Positions 1 through 7,984 are shown, counted from the first letter of the stretch. The stretch: DNA of 16,936 nucleotides from DATBIO01 sp036556965 (GCA_036556965.1 DATBIO010000216.1:1-16936), one strand, 5' to 3'. The notes: generated by a model not told the origin, from the letters alone. A program made the numbers and translations.

Positions 1-384
1 GCCGCCTACGCCGAGGCGCTGGCCGTGCGCCTGGCCGGCGAGGCGCCGGAGGCCTTCGTGGCCACCATGTCCAAGGCACGGCGCAAGGGGCGGATCTACA
101 TCGACTGGCTGCGCAACGTGCGGGGGGCCACGTCCATCGCCAGCTTCTCCACCCGCGCGCGCGCGGGGGCGCCCGTCTCCGTGCCCCTGCGCTGGGACGA
201 GCTCACGGCGGACCTGCGGCCCGACGCCTTCACGGTGGAAAGCGTGCCGCGGCGCCTGCGCGCCCGGCGTGCGGACCCGTGGGCCGGCTACGAGGAGGCG
301 CGCCGGCCGCTGCGCGCGGCCCCCGCGGGACGCGACCGGCCGCCTCGACCCCGCACGCGGCGGAAGGCGGCCGGCCGCAAGTAG
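1..384 (+). CDS. ligD: LigD polymerase (primase-like) domain, C-terminal end, 5' truncated by window
   Basis: This is the last 127 codons of a LigD-type protein, open from the first base in frame 1 and ending at TAG 382-384. The segment KGRIYIDWLRN followed by RGATSIASFSTRARAGAPVS and PLRWDEL is the conserved end of the archaeo-eukaryotic-primase-like polymerase domain of bacterial non-homologous end joining, which fills and extends broken DNA ends before ligation. A basic Arg/Pro/Lys-rich tail of about 30 residues follows and looks disordered. Since the polymerase domain is last, the full protein is either a nuclease-ligase-polymerase LigD of the Pseudomonas type or a stand-alone polymerase; the window does not show which. 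It ends one base before the convergent minus-strand gene. Family identity is confident; domain order is inference. Confidence 0.88.
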   Translation, partial: AAYAEALAVRLAGEAPEAFVATMSKARRKGRIYIDWLRNVRGATSIASFSTRARAGAPVSVPLRWDELTADLRPDAFTVESVPRRLRARRADPWAGYEEARRPLRAAPAGRDRPPRPRTRRKAAGRK

Positions 385-385
385 G

Positions 386-955
386 TCAGCCCGCCGCCAC
401 CGCCTCCATCGAGCCCACCTCCAGCAGGTCCTCGAACAGCGTGCGGTAGTGCACCATCGCCTTGCGCAGCTCCTCGGTGCTGGCCTGGCCGCGGCGGCTG
501 CGGTCGGCCAGGGCGTGCGCCTCGCGGTACTCGTGGACGACGGCGGGATGGTCCACCGAGATGTCGGCCGCGCGCTGCTCGAAGTCGGCCATGGGATAGC
601 CGCGGCGGTTCATGACCTCGACCACGAGGGCGTCCGCCTCGGCGACGGCGGCGGGCGGGCTGTCCACGAAGTGGGCCTGCGCCTTCATCCACAGGTCGGC
701 GAAGCGGTCCCGGTCGGCCGTGGTCAACGGGTGGATCTTCAATCCCTCGACGCGCTTCTGGCGCGCGAGCAGCTCCGCTTCCGCGCGCCCGCGCTTCCCG
801 ATCTCCGCCACCGTGCGCTCGTACTCCGGCCCGAAACGGTCGGCCAGCGCCCTGGTGCGCTTGCGGCGCGTCGCGCTCCACGCGATGAGGCCGACGAGCA
901 GGAGCACGCCCACGGCGAGGGCCAGCATGAGGGCCGTGTTCTCCGTGATCTGCAT
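386..955 (-). CDS. Conserved membrane-anchored protein of unknown function (189 aa)
   Basis: The start is ATG at 955-953, preceded by a strong GGAGGA Shine-Dalgarno (complement of 959-964). Residues about 8-28 form one hydrophobic helix, followed at once by Arg/Lys (RRKR, 30-33), which predicts a single anchor with the rest of the protein in the cytoplasm. The soluble part opens with LADRFGPEYERTV and continues as a charged, mostly helical domain with the segments FEQRAADISVDHPAVV and AMVHYRTLFEDLLE. From memory, similar proteins with the RFGPEY and DFEQRAADVSVDHP motifs occur in several high-GC phyla without an assigned function, and I cannot name one. It converges on ligD with a one-base gap and diverges from addB, sharing a 66-base intergenic region. 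Confidence 0.85.
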   Translation of the reverse strand: MQITENTALMLALAVGVLLLVGLIAWSATRRKRTRALADRFGPEYERTVAEIGKRGRAEAELLARQKRVEGLKIHPLTTADRDRFADLWMKAQAHFVDSPPAAVAEADALVVEVMNRRGYPMADFEQRAADISVDHPAVVHEYREAHALADRSRRGQASTEELRKAMVHYRTLFEDLLEVGSMEAVAAG

Positions 956-958
956 AAG

Positions 959-964
959 TCCTCC
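959..964 (-). promoter_or_regulatory. Shine-Dalgarno site of the 386-955 gene
   Basis: On the minus strand this reads GGAGGA, three bases before the ATG at 955. It fixes that start and contrasts with the plus-strand neighbours, which lack such a site. Confidence 0.8.
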
Positions 965-1009
965 CGAGCAGGTGTTGAGCAAGGGACGTGCCACGGCCGG
1001 CCCGCGGAC

Positions 1010-1015
1010 TATCAT
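1010..1015 (+). promoter_or_regulatory. Putative -10 box of addB (leaderless)
   Basis: TATCAT ends 6 bases before the GTG at 1022, so a transcript starting at the usual distance would begin at or next to the start codon. No Shine-Dalgarno is visible between them. No convincing -35 is seen about 17 bases upstream. The same arrangement recurs at three other lead genes in the window. Confidence 0.45.
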
Positions 1016-1021
1016 CGGCGG

Positions 1022-4000
1022 GTGATCCGGCCGGTGGTCCTGCTGGTGCCTTCGCGGGCCGCCGCCGTCGAGCTCCCGCGGCGCGTGGCCCTCTCCGGCC
1101 GTGCCCTGGCCGGCGTCTACGCCATGACCGTGCGCGACCTCGCGCGCGCGCTGGCCGAGCCACGCCTGCTCGGACGGGGCCTCTTGCCGTGGGACCACGG
1201 ACACGCCGCCCTCCTCGCTGCGCACCTCCTGGACACCACGCCCGCGTTCCCGCTGCCCGCTTCGGTCCCGCGGCCTCCCGTGGCCGCCGCGCTCGCGCGC
1301 ACCCTGGGCACGCTGCGCCTGGCGGGCGCGTCCGCGGACGCCCTCGAGCCCCTGGCCGCCGTCGCCGGCGCGGACGACCGCGCGCGGCTGGCCGGCCTGA
1401 GCGCGCTCTGGCGCGGCTACTGGGCCGCGGTCGAGGGACGCCACGCCGATCGTGCCTGCCTGCTCGCCGCGGCGGCCTCGGGGGTGGCGGACGCGGACTG
1501 GCTCGCGGGCGCGGAGGCCCTCGTCACGGACGACCTCGAGCTGGCGCCGCTCGAGCAGGACCTGCTGGCCGCCCTCGCCCAGCGGATCCCCCTGCGCCGC
1601 CTCGCGCGGACGCGGCCCGCGGCGCTCCGGCGCGGCTCGTTCGTGGAGTGGGCAGAAGCGCACGCGGTGCCGGAAGCCGCCCCGGACTCGACGCTGGTCG
1701 CGCCGCTGGCGCCCGAGGCCGTGCCCGCGGGCCTGCAACGCCTGCGGGAAGGGCTGTTCGAGGCCCCGGCGGGGACGGCCGCCGCCGACGGATCCGTGGA
1801 GCTGCTGACCGCGGCGGGGGAGGCCGCGGAGGCCCGCGCCGTCGTGCGGCGCGTGCTGCGCGCGGCCGGCGAGGGCGTCGCCTTCGAGGACATGGGCATC
1901 CTCCTGCCGCGTCCGGAGCCCTACGCTGCGCTGTTCACCGACCTCCTGGGCCTGGCCGGCGTGCCCCACCGCCTGCACCCCTCGCTGCCCCTGCGTACGG
2001 GCCGGCGCGCGCGCTCGCTGCTGCTGTTGTTCCGCTGCCAGGGCCTGGGTCGCGCCGCGGTGATGGAGTTCCTCACCTTCGTGCCCGCGCCCTGGGCGTC
2101 GCTGCTGGGCGCGGACGTGCCTGCCCGCTCCGCGGCCTGGGACGCCCTGAGCCGGCGCGCGGGCATCGTGTCCGGCCTCGACCGCTGGCGCACCGGCCTG
2201 CGCGCCGAGGCCGCCCGCGAGCGGGCGGAGGCCGCCGCGCAGCAAGACGCGCTGCGCGTGGAGCGCGGCCGCCAGCGCGCGGAGGACGCGGAGACCCTGC
2301 TGCGCCTGGTGGAGCGGCTGGCGGAGACGCTCGACCGCCTCCGCGGGGAAGCCTCCTGGGCGGAGTGGCGCGACCGGCTGCAGGCCGCCTACGACGAGTG
2401 GGTGGCGCCGCACGGCGGCCCGGTGGAGCCTCTCGAGCACCAGGCCGTGCGCGACGTGATCGGCGACCTGGGCGGGCTGGGCGCGCTGTCTCCTCGCGCG
2501 CCCTGGCCCGAGGTGGAGTCGGTGTTGGAGGCGCGCTTCGCGGACGAGCGGATGCCGCTGGAAGCGCAGGCCGCGGGCGCCGTCCACGTGGGGGCGCTCG
2601 ACGCCCTCGCCGGCGTCCCCTTCCGGCTGGCGGCCGTTCCCGGCCTGGTGGAGGGGGGGTTCCCGGGCGTGGTGCGGCCCGACCCCTTCCTGCTCGACGC
2701 CGAGCGCGAGGCGCTGACCGCGCCGCCGCCCGTCCGCGGCCCCGCCGCGCCCGCGTCCCGCTCCCGGCAGCTGTCGCTCTTCGACGCCCCCGCCGCCCCG
2801 CCGCCGCCGGCCCTGGCCACCACGCACGACCGGCTGCGGGAGGCGCGCCGCGCGTTCCACCGCGCCGTCTCGCAGGCCACGGAGCGGCTGGTCCTCTCGT
2901 ACCCGCGCGCCGACCCCCGCCACGGCCGCGAGCGCCAGCCCTCCCTCTTCTTCGTGGCCGCCGCCGCCACCCTGCACGGCCGGCCCCTCTCGTCGCTGGA
3001 GCTGGCGGCGGCGGTGGCGGAGGACGTGCTCGACGACGTCCCCTTCGACGACCTGGCCGATCGCGGCGAGCGCGACCGCCGCCGCGCGCGCACCGGAGGC
3101 CGGGAGGCGGAGGCCGCCCTCGCCGCCTCCGCGCCGTTCTTCGCCGCCTCCCGGCGCGCCGCCCGCCAGCGCTGGAGCAGCCGGCTCACCGCCTACGACG
3201 GCCTCGTGGCCTTCGGCCTCCGCGAGCTCGCGGAGGGGCCCGAGGCCGAAGCGGCCGCGCGCGTGCGCGCGCGCCTGGACCCGGTGACGGGCGGGCCCGT
3301 CTCCGCCAGCCGCCTCGCCACGTACTCCCGCTGTGGTTTCCAGTACCTGCTCCAGCACGTGCTGCGGCTGGAGGCGCTGGAGGAGCCGGAGGAGCGCAAG
3401 CGCCTCGACCCCCTCGAGCGGGGCAGCCTGTTCCACGAGGTGGCGGAGCGGTTCCTGCGCGAGCGCCGCGACACGGGGGAGCTGCCCGTGCGCGACACGG
3501 AGGAGCAGCGGCGGCGCCTGCTCGAGATCGCCGACGCGTGCCTCGAGGCGCACGTCGCCGCCAGTCCTCCCCTCTTCACCCTCCTGTGGGAGAAGGAGCG
3601 GGCGCGCTTCCACCAGACCGTGCTGGACTGGTTCGCGCGGGAGGTCCGCCAGGCCTCGCGCTCCACCCCCGCCTGGTTCGAGGTGAGCTTCGGACCCGCG
3701 CGGGAGCGCGCGCCGGGCGAGCCGCACAGCGAGGAGCCGCTGGAGGTGGACCTCGGCGACGGCCGCGTCCTCCGCGTCTCCGGCAAGATCGACCGCATCG
3801 ACACGCGCGCGGACGGGCTCGTGCTGCGCGACTACAAGACGGGGCGCGCCCCCAGGGACCAGGGCGGGGTCTTCCGCGGCGGGCGCCAGCTCCAGATCCC
3901 CTTCTACGTCCTGGCCGCCCAGCGCCTGTTCCCGGGCAGGCCGGTGGTGCAGGCCTTCCTCGACTACGTGGACGCGGGCCGGCCCGTGGACTTCGACCCC

Positions 4001-4210
4001 GCCATCGCCCGCGGCGCGGACTTCCAGGGCGTGCTCCGCGCGCTGGTGGACGCCATCGGCGCGGGGGTCTTCGTCCAGGAGCCCTCCTCCTGCGACTGGT
4101 GCGAGTACACGGCGGCCTGCGGCCCGCGCGGACTGCTGGAGGCACGGCGCCGGTACAAGCTGGGCGACCCCGCCCTCCAGCGGTACCTGCGCCTGCGCGA
4201 CCTGCAATGA
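1022..4210 (+). CDS. addB: AddB-like ATP-dependent helicase/nuclease subunit B with Fe-S nuclease domain
   Basis: This is the B subunit of an AddAB (RecBCD-type) complex that resects double-strand DNA ends for RecA-dependent repair. It has 1062 residues. GTG 1022 is chosen because the protein then opens with VVLLVPSRAAAVELPRRV, the usual N-terminus of this family; ATG 1124 would remove it. The N-terminal two thirds are a helicase-like fold with no Walker A at the expected place, and include PGLVEGGFPG. A Pro/Ala-rich linker (about 570-602) contains QLSLF at 583-587. The C-terminal RecB-type nuclease has GKIDRID (921-927), DYK (937-939) and QIPFY. Its iron-sulfur cysteines are C771 and C1024, C1027, C1033 (C-x2-C-x5-C), the AddB/Cas4 pattern. 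The stop overlaps the addA start by four bases (ATGA), implying coupled translation. Identity as AddB rather than a more distant relative is likely but rests on motifs. Confidence 0.9.
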   Translation: MIRPVVLLVPSRAAAVELPRRVALSGRALAGVYAMTVRDLARALAEPRLLGRGLLPWDHGHAALLAAHLLDTTPAFPLPASVPRPPVAAALARTLGTLRLAGASADALEPLAAVAGADDRARLAGLSALWRGYWAAVEGRHADRACLLAAAASGVADADWLAGAEALVTDDLELAPLEQDLLAALAQRIPLRRLARTRPAALRRGSFVEWAEAHAVPEAAPDSTLVAPLAPEAVPAGLQRLREGLFEAPAGTAAADGSVELLTAAGEAAEARAVVRRVLRAAGEGVAFEDMGILLPRPEPYAALFTDLLGLAGVPHRLHPSLPLRTGRRARSLLLLFRCQGLGRAAVMEFLTFVPAPWASLLGADVPARSAAWDALSRRAGIVSGLDRWRTGLRAEAARERAEAAAQQDALRVERGRQRAEDAETLLRLVERLAETLDRLRGEASWAEWRDRLQAAYDEWVAPHGGPVEPLEHQAVRDVIGDLGGLGALSPRAPWPEVESVLEARFADERMPLEAQAAGAVHVGALDALAGVPFRLAAVPGLVEGGFPGVVRPDPFLLDAEREALTAPPPVRGPAAPASRSRQLSLFDAPAAPPPPALATTHDRLREARRAFHRAVSQATERLVLSYPRADPRHGRERQPSLFFVAAAATLHGRPLSSLELAAAVAEDVLDDVPFDDLADRGERDRRRARTGGREAEAALAASAPFFAASRRAARQRWSSRLTAYDGLVAFGLRELAEGPEAEAAARVRARLDPVTGGPVSASRLATYSRCGFQYLLQHVLRLEALEEPEERKRLDPLERGSLFHEVAERFLRERRDTGELPVRDTEEQRRRLLEIADACLEAHVAASPPLFTLLWEKERARFHQTVLDWFAREVRQASRSTPAWFEVSFGPARERAPGEPHSEEPLEVDLGDGRVLRVSGKIDRIDTRADGLVLRDYKTGRAPRDQGGVFRGGRQLQIPFYVLAAQRLFPGRPVVQAFLDYVDAGRPVDFDPAIARGADFQGVLRALVDAIGAGVFVQEPSSCDWCEYTAACGPRGLLEARRRYKLGDPALQRYLRLRDLQ

Positions 4211-7200
4211 GCGCCGACGAGGCCGCGCGCGAGCGCGTCCGCACCGACCACCGCGCCTCGCTGGTGGTGGAGGCGGGCGCGGGGACGGGCAAGACCACGC
4301 TCCTCGTGGACCGCATCGAGGGACTGCTGCGGGCGGGCGGCGCGACGCTGGACGAGGTGGTGGCCGTCACCTACACGGAGAACGCCGCCGCCACCCTCAA
4401 GCTCCGGCTGCGCGAGCGGCTGGAGCGCGCGCGCCTGGGCTGCCCCGCGGGGGCCGAGCGCGCGCGGGTGGAGGCGGCGCTGGAGGCCCTGGAAGGAGCC
4501 GCCGTCTGCACCATCCACGCCCTCTGCGCGGCCCTCCTCGCGGAGCGCCCGCTCGACTGCGCGGTGACGCCGGGGTTCCGCGTGGCCGACGAGGCCGAGA
4601 GCGAGCTGCTCTTCGCGCAGGCCTGGGACGAATGGCTGGCCGCGCGCCTGGGGGAGGCGGACGAGGCGGTGGTGGCCGCCCTGGAAGCCGACATTCCCCT
4701 GGAGGGCGAGGGCTTCTACGGGGAGCGCTGGTCGCTGCGCCACCTGGCCCGGCGCCTGATCGAGGAGCGCGACCTGCGGCCCCTGGTGGCGGGGCGGACG
4801 GCGGATCCCGAAGCCTGGCGCGGGCAGCTCCTGGAGCGCGGGGCGCAGGCCGAGGCCCTCCTGGCGGCCGCCCCCGCGGGCGACCCCCTCACCGAGGCCT
4901 TGCGCGGGCTGGCCGCCTTCGCCCGCGCCGCGCGCTCCCTGGAGGGGGGACCGCTGGTTCGCCACCTCCAGCGCCTGGTCGCCATCAAGACCACCATCGG
5001 GCAGAAGGTGCGCTGGGGCGCGCCCTATGCGGAGGCGCGCGCGCTCGCCGCCTGGACGGGCGACGCGCTCTCGGGCTGGCGCGCGGCCCTCAGCGCGGAG
5101 CTGCACGGCCGCCTGGTGGAGGCGCTGCAGGGCGTGGGCGCGCTCTACGCCCGCCGCAAGGACGAGCAGGGCGCCCTCGACTACGTCGACCTCCTGGTGA
5201 AGGCGCGTGACGCGCTGCGCGACCGCCCCTCGGTGCGCGACTACTTCCGGCGCCGCTTCCGCTTCCTGCTCGTGGACGAGTTCCAGGACACCGACCCGCT
5301 GCAGGTGGAGATCGTGGAGCTGCTGGCGGGCGAGGCCCCCGGCTCGCTGGTGGTGGTGGGCGACGCCAAGCAGTCCATCTACCGCTTCCGGCGCGCGGAG
5401 GTGCGCGAGTTCCAGCGGCTGGCCGCGCAGGCGGCGGCGCGGCCGGGCCACGCCGTCGTCCACCTCGTGCAGAACTTCCGGTCGCGCGCGGCCATCCTCG
5501 ACTTCGTGAACCGCGTGTTCGGCCGGCTGATCCAGCCCTCCCCGGAGTCCGGGCAGCCTCCCTACGAGGCCATCGCCGCGCCCCCCGGGCTGGCCCCGGG
5601 GCCCGCCGTGCTCTCCCTGCGCTTCGAGGCGGAGGAGGGAGGCGAGCCGCTGTTGCGCGCGGAGGCGCGCGCGCTGGCCGGGCTCATCGCCCAGGCGGCG
5701 CGCGGCCGCTTCGAGGTCCGCGACCCGGCCAGCGGCCTCCCGCGCCCGAGCCGCGCGGGGGACGTGACGGTGCTGGCCCGCCGCATCACGCACGTGCGAT
5801 TGCTGGAGGAGGAGCTCGACGACGCGGGCCTGCGCGTCACGGTGGAGGGCGGGAAGTCGTTCTTCGACCGGGCGGAGGTGCGGGAGACGGTGGCCGTGCT
5901 CCGCGCCATCGACGACCGCATGGACCGCGTGGCCCTGGTGGGCGCGCTGCGCTCCTCCTTCTTCGGCGTGAGCGACCGCGACATCGTGACGTACGCGCTG
6001 CACGGTGGGTGGCTGGGCATCGGCGACGCCGACGTGGCCCTCCCCGGCGCGAAGGCCCTGGCCCCCGCCCTGGCCCTGCTCGAGGAGCTGCACCGCGACC
6101 GCCTGCGCCGCTCCGTGCCCGCCCTCCTCGAACGGCTCTACGAGAGGACACGCGTCATGGCCGCCCTCACCGGCACCCGGCGCGGCGAGTCACAGATCGC
6201 GAACCTGGAGAAGGTCGCCGCGCTGGCGCGCCAGGCCGGCGACCTGGGCGTGCTCACGCTGCGCGGCTTCACGCGGCTGCTGGAGGGCCGCATGGAGACC
6301 GCGCGCGAGGAGCCGGACCTCCCCTCCACGCGCCCGGGAGACCCCGGCACCGTGCGCGTGCTGACCATCCACCGCGCAAAGGGCCTGGAGGCCCCCATCG
6401 TGGCCGTGTACGACACCGACGACGCCTGCCCGCTGGTGGTGGACGCGGTCCCCCTGCGCGACGAGGGCGCCATCGCCATCGGGTTCCGGCCGGGCTGCCA
6501 GCCCCCCGACTGGGAGGCGCTGAAGAAGCGCGAGCAGGACCGGGCCTGGGCGGAGGCCGTGCGCCTGCAGTACGTCGCGTGCACGCGCGCGCGCGACCTG
6601 CTCGTGCTGCCCACTCCCCCGCTCGAGCTGCGCGGCCGCTTCTGGGGCGGCGTCCTCGGCTTCCTGCCCGACCGCTCCGACGGCCAGGTCCTGGTCGAGG
6701 ACGCGGGGGCCCCCGAGGTGGTCCCCCTGCGCCCGAGCGGCGACGCGGCCCCGGGCGAGGGAGGCGACGCCGCGGGGGCGCTCTGGGACCGCACGCGCGC
6801 CGGTCGCATCGAGGCGGCGGGCGCCCGGCCCCTGGTCCCGGTCTCCGCCGTGCGTGTCGCCCAGCGCGAGGCCCCGCCTCCCGTCCTGCCCGCACGCGAC
6901 GCGCGCGCCCCCGGGGCCGGCCGCGACTTCGGCAGCCTCGTCCACCGCGTGCTGGAGTGGCTGCCCCTGGACGACGAGGCCGCGGCGTCCCGCGCCGCGG
7001 CCATGGCCGCCGCCCTGGCCCCTTCCTTCGGGCTGGACGCCGCGGCGGGGGCACGCGCGGGGGAGGCGGTGGCCCGCGTGCTCGGGCTGCCCCTCATGGA
7101 CCGCGCGCGCCGGGCGAGGCGCCGCTGGCGCGAGCTGGCCGTCTGGTTCCCGGCGGGCGGCGACCTCGTCGAAGGCGTGGTGGACCTCGTGTTCGAGGAG

Positions 7201-7386
7201 GACGGCCGCCTGGTGGTCGTGGATTACAAGACCGACCAGGTGGGCGCGGACGAGGCGCCCCGGCAGGCCGCCCACCACGCGCCCCAGCTGCGGCTGTACG
7301 CGCGGGGCCTGGGCGCGGCCACCGGCGTGCCCGTGGCGGAGCGGGTGGTGCTCTTCACAAGCCTCGGCGCGGCCGTCCTCGTCTAG
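4207..7386 (+). CDS. addA: AddA-like UvrD-family helicase/nuclease subunit A
   Basis: This is the motor and second nuclease of the AddAB end-resection complex, a superfamily 1A 3'-5' helicase of 1059 residues. Visible motifs are Walker A AGAGTGKT (23-30), motif Ia AVTYTENAAATLK, Walker B LVDEFQDTD with D357-E358, motif III GDAKQSIYRFRRAE (from 385), motif IV QNFRSR, motif V TIHRAKGLE and motif VI YVACTRARD (789-797). A C-terminal RecB-type nuclease follows with LVHRVLEW, GVVDLVFEE, VVDYKTD (D1006, K1008) and QLRLYARG. No cysteine cluster is present here; the iron-sulfur site is on the partner, as in known AddAB. ATG 4207 overlaps the addB stop by four bases, so the two proteins should be made in equal amounts. 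All helicase and nuclease signatures look intact. Confidence 0.93.
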   Translation: MSADEAARERVRTDHRASLVVEAGAGTGKTTLLVDRIEGLLRAGGATLDEVVAVTYTENAAATLKLRLRERLERARLGCPAGAERARVEAALEALEGAAVCTIHALCAALLAERPLDCAVTPGFRVADEAESELLFAQAWDEWLAARLGEADEAVVAALEADIPLEGEGFYGERWSLRHLARRLIEERDLRPLVAGRTADPEAWRGQLLERGAQAEALLAAAPAGDPLTEALRGLAAFARAARSLEGGPLVRHLQRLVAIKTTIGQKVRWGAPYAEARALAAWTGDALSGWRAALSAELHGRLVEALQGVGALYARRKDEQGALDYVDLLVKARDALRDRPSVRDYFRRRFRFLLVDEFQDTDPLQVEIVELLAGEAPGSLVVVGDAKQSIYRFRRAEVREFQRLAAQAAARPGHAVVHLVQNFRSRAAILDFVNRVFGRLIQPSPESGQPPYEAIAAPPGLAPGPAVLSLRFEAEEGGEPLLRAEARALAGLIAQAARGRFEVRDPASGLPRPSRAGDVTVLARRITHVRLLEEELDDAGLRVTVEGGKSFFDRAEVRETVAVLRAIDDRMDRVALVGALRSSFFGVSDRDIVTYALHGGWLGIGDADVALPGAKALAPALALLEELHRDRLRRSVPALLERLYERTRVMAALTGTRRGESQIANLEKVAALARQAGDLGVLTLRGFTRLLEGRMETAREEPDLPSTRPGDPGTVRVLTIHRAKGLEAPIVAVYDTDDACPLVVDAVPLRDEGAIAIGFRPGCQPPDWEALKKREQDRAWAEAVRLQYVACTRARDLLVLPTPPLELRGRFWGGVLGFLPDRSDGQVLVEDAGAPEVVPLRPSGDAAPGEGGDAAGALWDRTRAGRIEAAGARPLVPVSAVRVAQREAPPPVLPARDARAPGAGRDFGSLVHRVLEWLPLDDEAAASRAAAMAAALAPSFGLDAAAGARAGEAVARVLGLPLMDRARRARRRWRELAVWFPAGGDLVEGVVDLVFEEDGRLVVVDYKTDQVGADEAPRQAAHHAPQLRLYARGLGAATGVPVAERVVLFTSLGAAVLV

Positions 7387-7461
7387 CCCGAGAGCGGGTT
7401 CGGCAGGCACGGGGCGGCCGCCTCGACGTGGATCGAACCTTGCAGACGTGGCGGTTGAGCC

Positions 7462-7917
7462 ATGGACCTGAGCCACCTGCGCGTGCTCGTCTTCGCCCGG
7501 CCGCCGCGGCTGCTGCGCCTGGCCGGCGCCATCCACGCCCTGGGCGCGCAGGTCCGCGCGGTGGACTCGCTCTCCGCGGTCCTCGTGCGCCTGCCCGCGC
7601 ACGTGCCGCACCTGCTCGTCGTGGACCTGGGCGACGAGGGAGAGGCCTACGCGCTCATGGATCACGTCCGTGGCCTGCCGCCCCGGCAGGGCGGCCGCGT
7701 GGCCGCGGCCAGCATCGGGCCGGTGCTGCTCGAGCGTGGCCGCCTGGAGCGCTGGCAGGGCAAGGGCTTCCAGCTCCATATGGTGGATCCCGTGGATCCC
7801 GTGGAGCTGCGCGCCGTGATCGAGACGCTGGGTGGCCGCTCCATCGAGCGGCGGAGCCCCCGCCGTGGCCCCTGGCGCGCCTTCGAGCGGCGCGCGCTCG
7901 CCTTCGTCACGCACTAG
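7462..7917 (+). CDS. Degenerate response-regulator receiver-like protein (151 aa)
   Basis: The protein has the size and strand order of a single CheY-like receiver: RVLVFARPP (strand 1), LLVVDLGDEGEAY (strand 3, D55 at the phospho-acceptor position) and VDPVDPVELRAVIETL (strand 5 and last helix). The acidic pair after strand 1 is replaced by Phe-Ala, and the conserved Lys before Pro is Asp109. Magnesium binding and phosphorylation are therefore doubtful, and it is better called a pseudo-receiver. No output domain is present; the last about 30 residues are basic. ATG 7462 comes just after an in-frame stop at 7456-7458, so the start is constrained. The gap to addA is 75 bases, with no clear promoter or Shine-Dalgarno, so co-transcription with addAB is possible. 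Function unknown. Confidence 0.75.
   Translation: MDLSHLRVLVFARPPRLLRLAGAIHALGAQVRAVDSLSAVLVRLPAHVPHLLVVDLGDEGEAYALMDHVRGLPPRQGGRVAAASIGPVLLERGRLERWQGKGFQLHMVDPVDPVELRAVIETLGGRSIERRSPRRGPWRAFERRALAFVTH
7783..7800 (+). repeat. 9-bp tandem repeat within the receiver-like gene
   Basis: Two exact copies of GTGGATCCC in tandem, with a partial third copy (GTGGA) at 7801-7805. In frame they encode Val-Asp-Pro twice, exactly where receiver domains carry the Lys-Pro of strand 5. Confidence 0.85.
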
Positions 7918-7972
7918 ACCGGGGCGCCGACGCCCGTGCGCGGCGGCCCCTTCCGCCAGGACCCCGGCGGAT

Positions 7973-7978
7973 TACCCT
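7973..7978 (+). promoter_or_regulatory. Putative -10 box of the glutamine-synthetase-like operon (leaderless)
   Basis: TACCCT ends 6 bases before ATG 7985, giving a predicted transcript start at the ATG itself. The only possible -35, around 7950-7956, is poor. The bases between the box and the ATG contain AGAGG, too close to serve as a normal Shine-Dalgarno. Confidence 0.45.
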
Positions 7979-7984
7979 AGAGGC

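Noticed and set aside
2653..2659. Run of seven G that could cause frameshifting in addB
   Set aside because: It encodes the conserved VEGGFPG segment in frame and the gene is intact on both sides; nothing suggests programmed slippage.
2936..2950. Second clamp-like pentapeptide QPSLF in AddB (639-643)
   Set aside because: It corresponds to the conserved RxPSxF segment of the AddB helicase-like core and lacks the Leu at position 2, so it is likely structural.
386..4207. Very long open frame on the minus strand opposite addB
   Set aside because: It is a shadow produced by GC-rich codon use; only its last 189 codons, after the ATG at 955, have a ribosome site and protein-like composition.
3964..6093. 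Long minus-strand frame opposite addA
   Set aside because: Low-complexity Arg/Gly/His/Gln-rich product with no family motif, fully antisense to an intact helicase gene.
7953..7970. Inverted repeat CCGCC-N8-GGCGG before the glutamine-synthetase-like gene as an operator
   Set aside because: Arms of five G/C bases are common by chance here and no second copy was found at another promoter.
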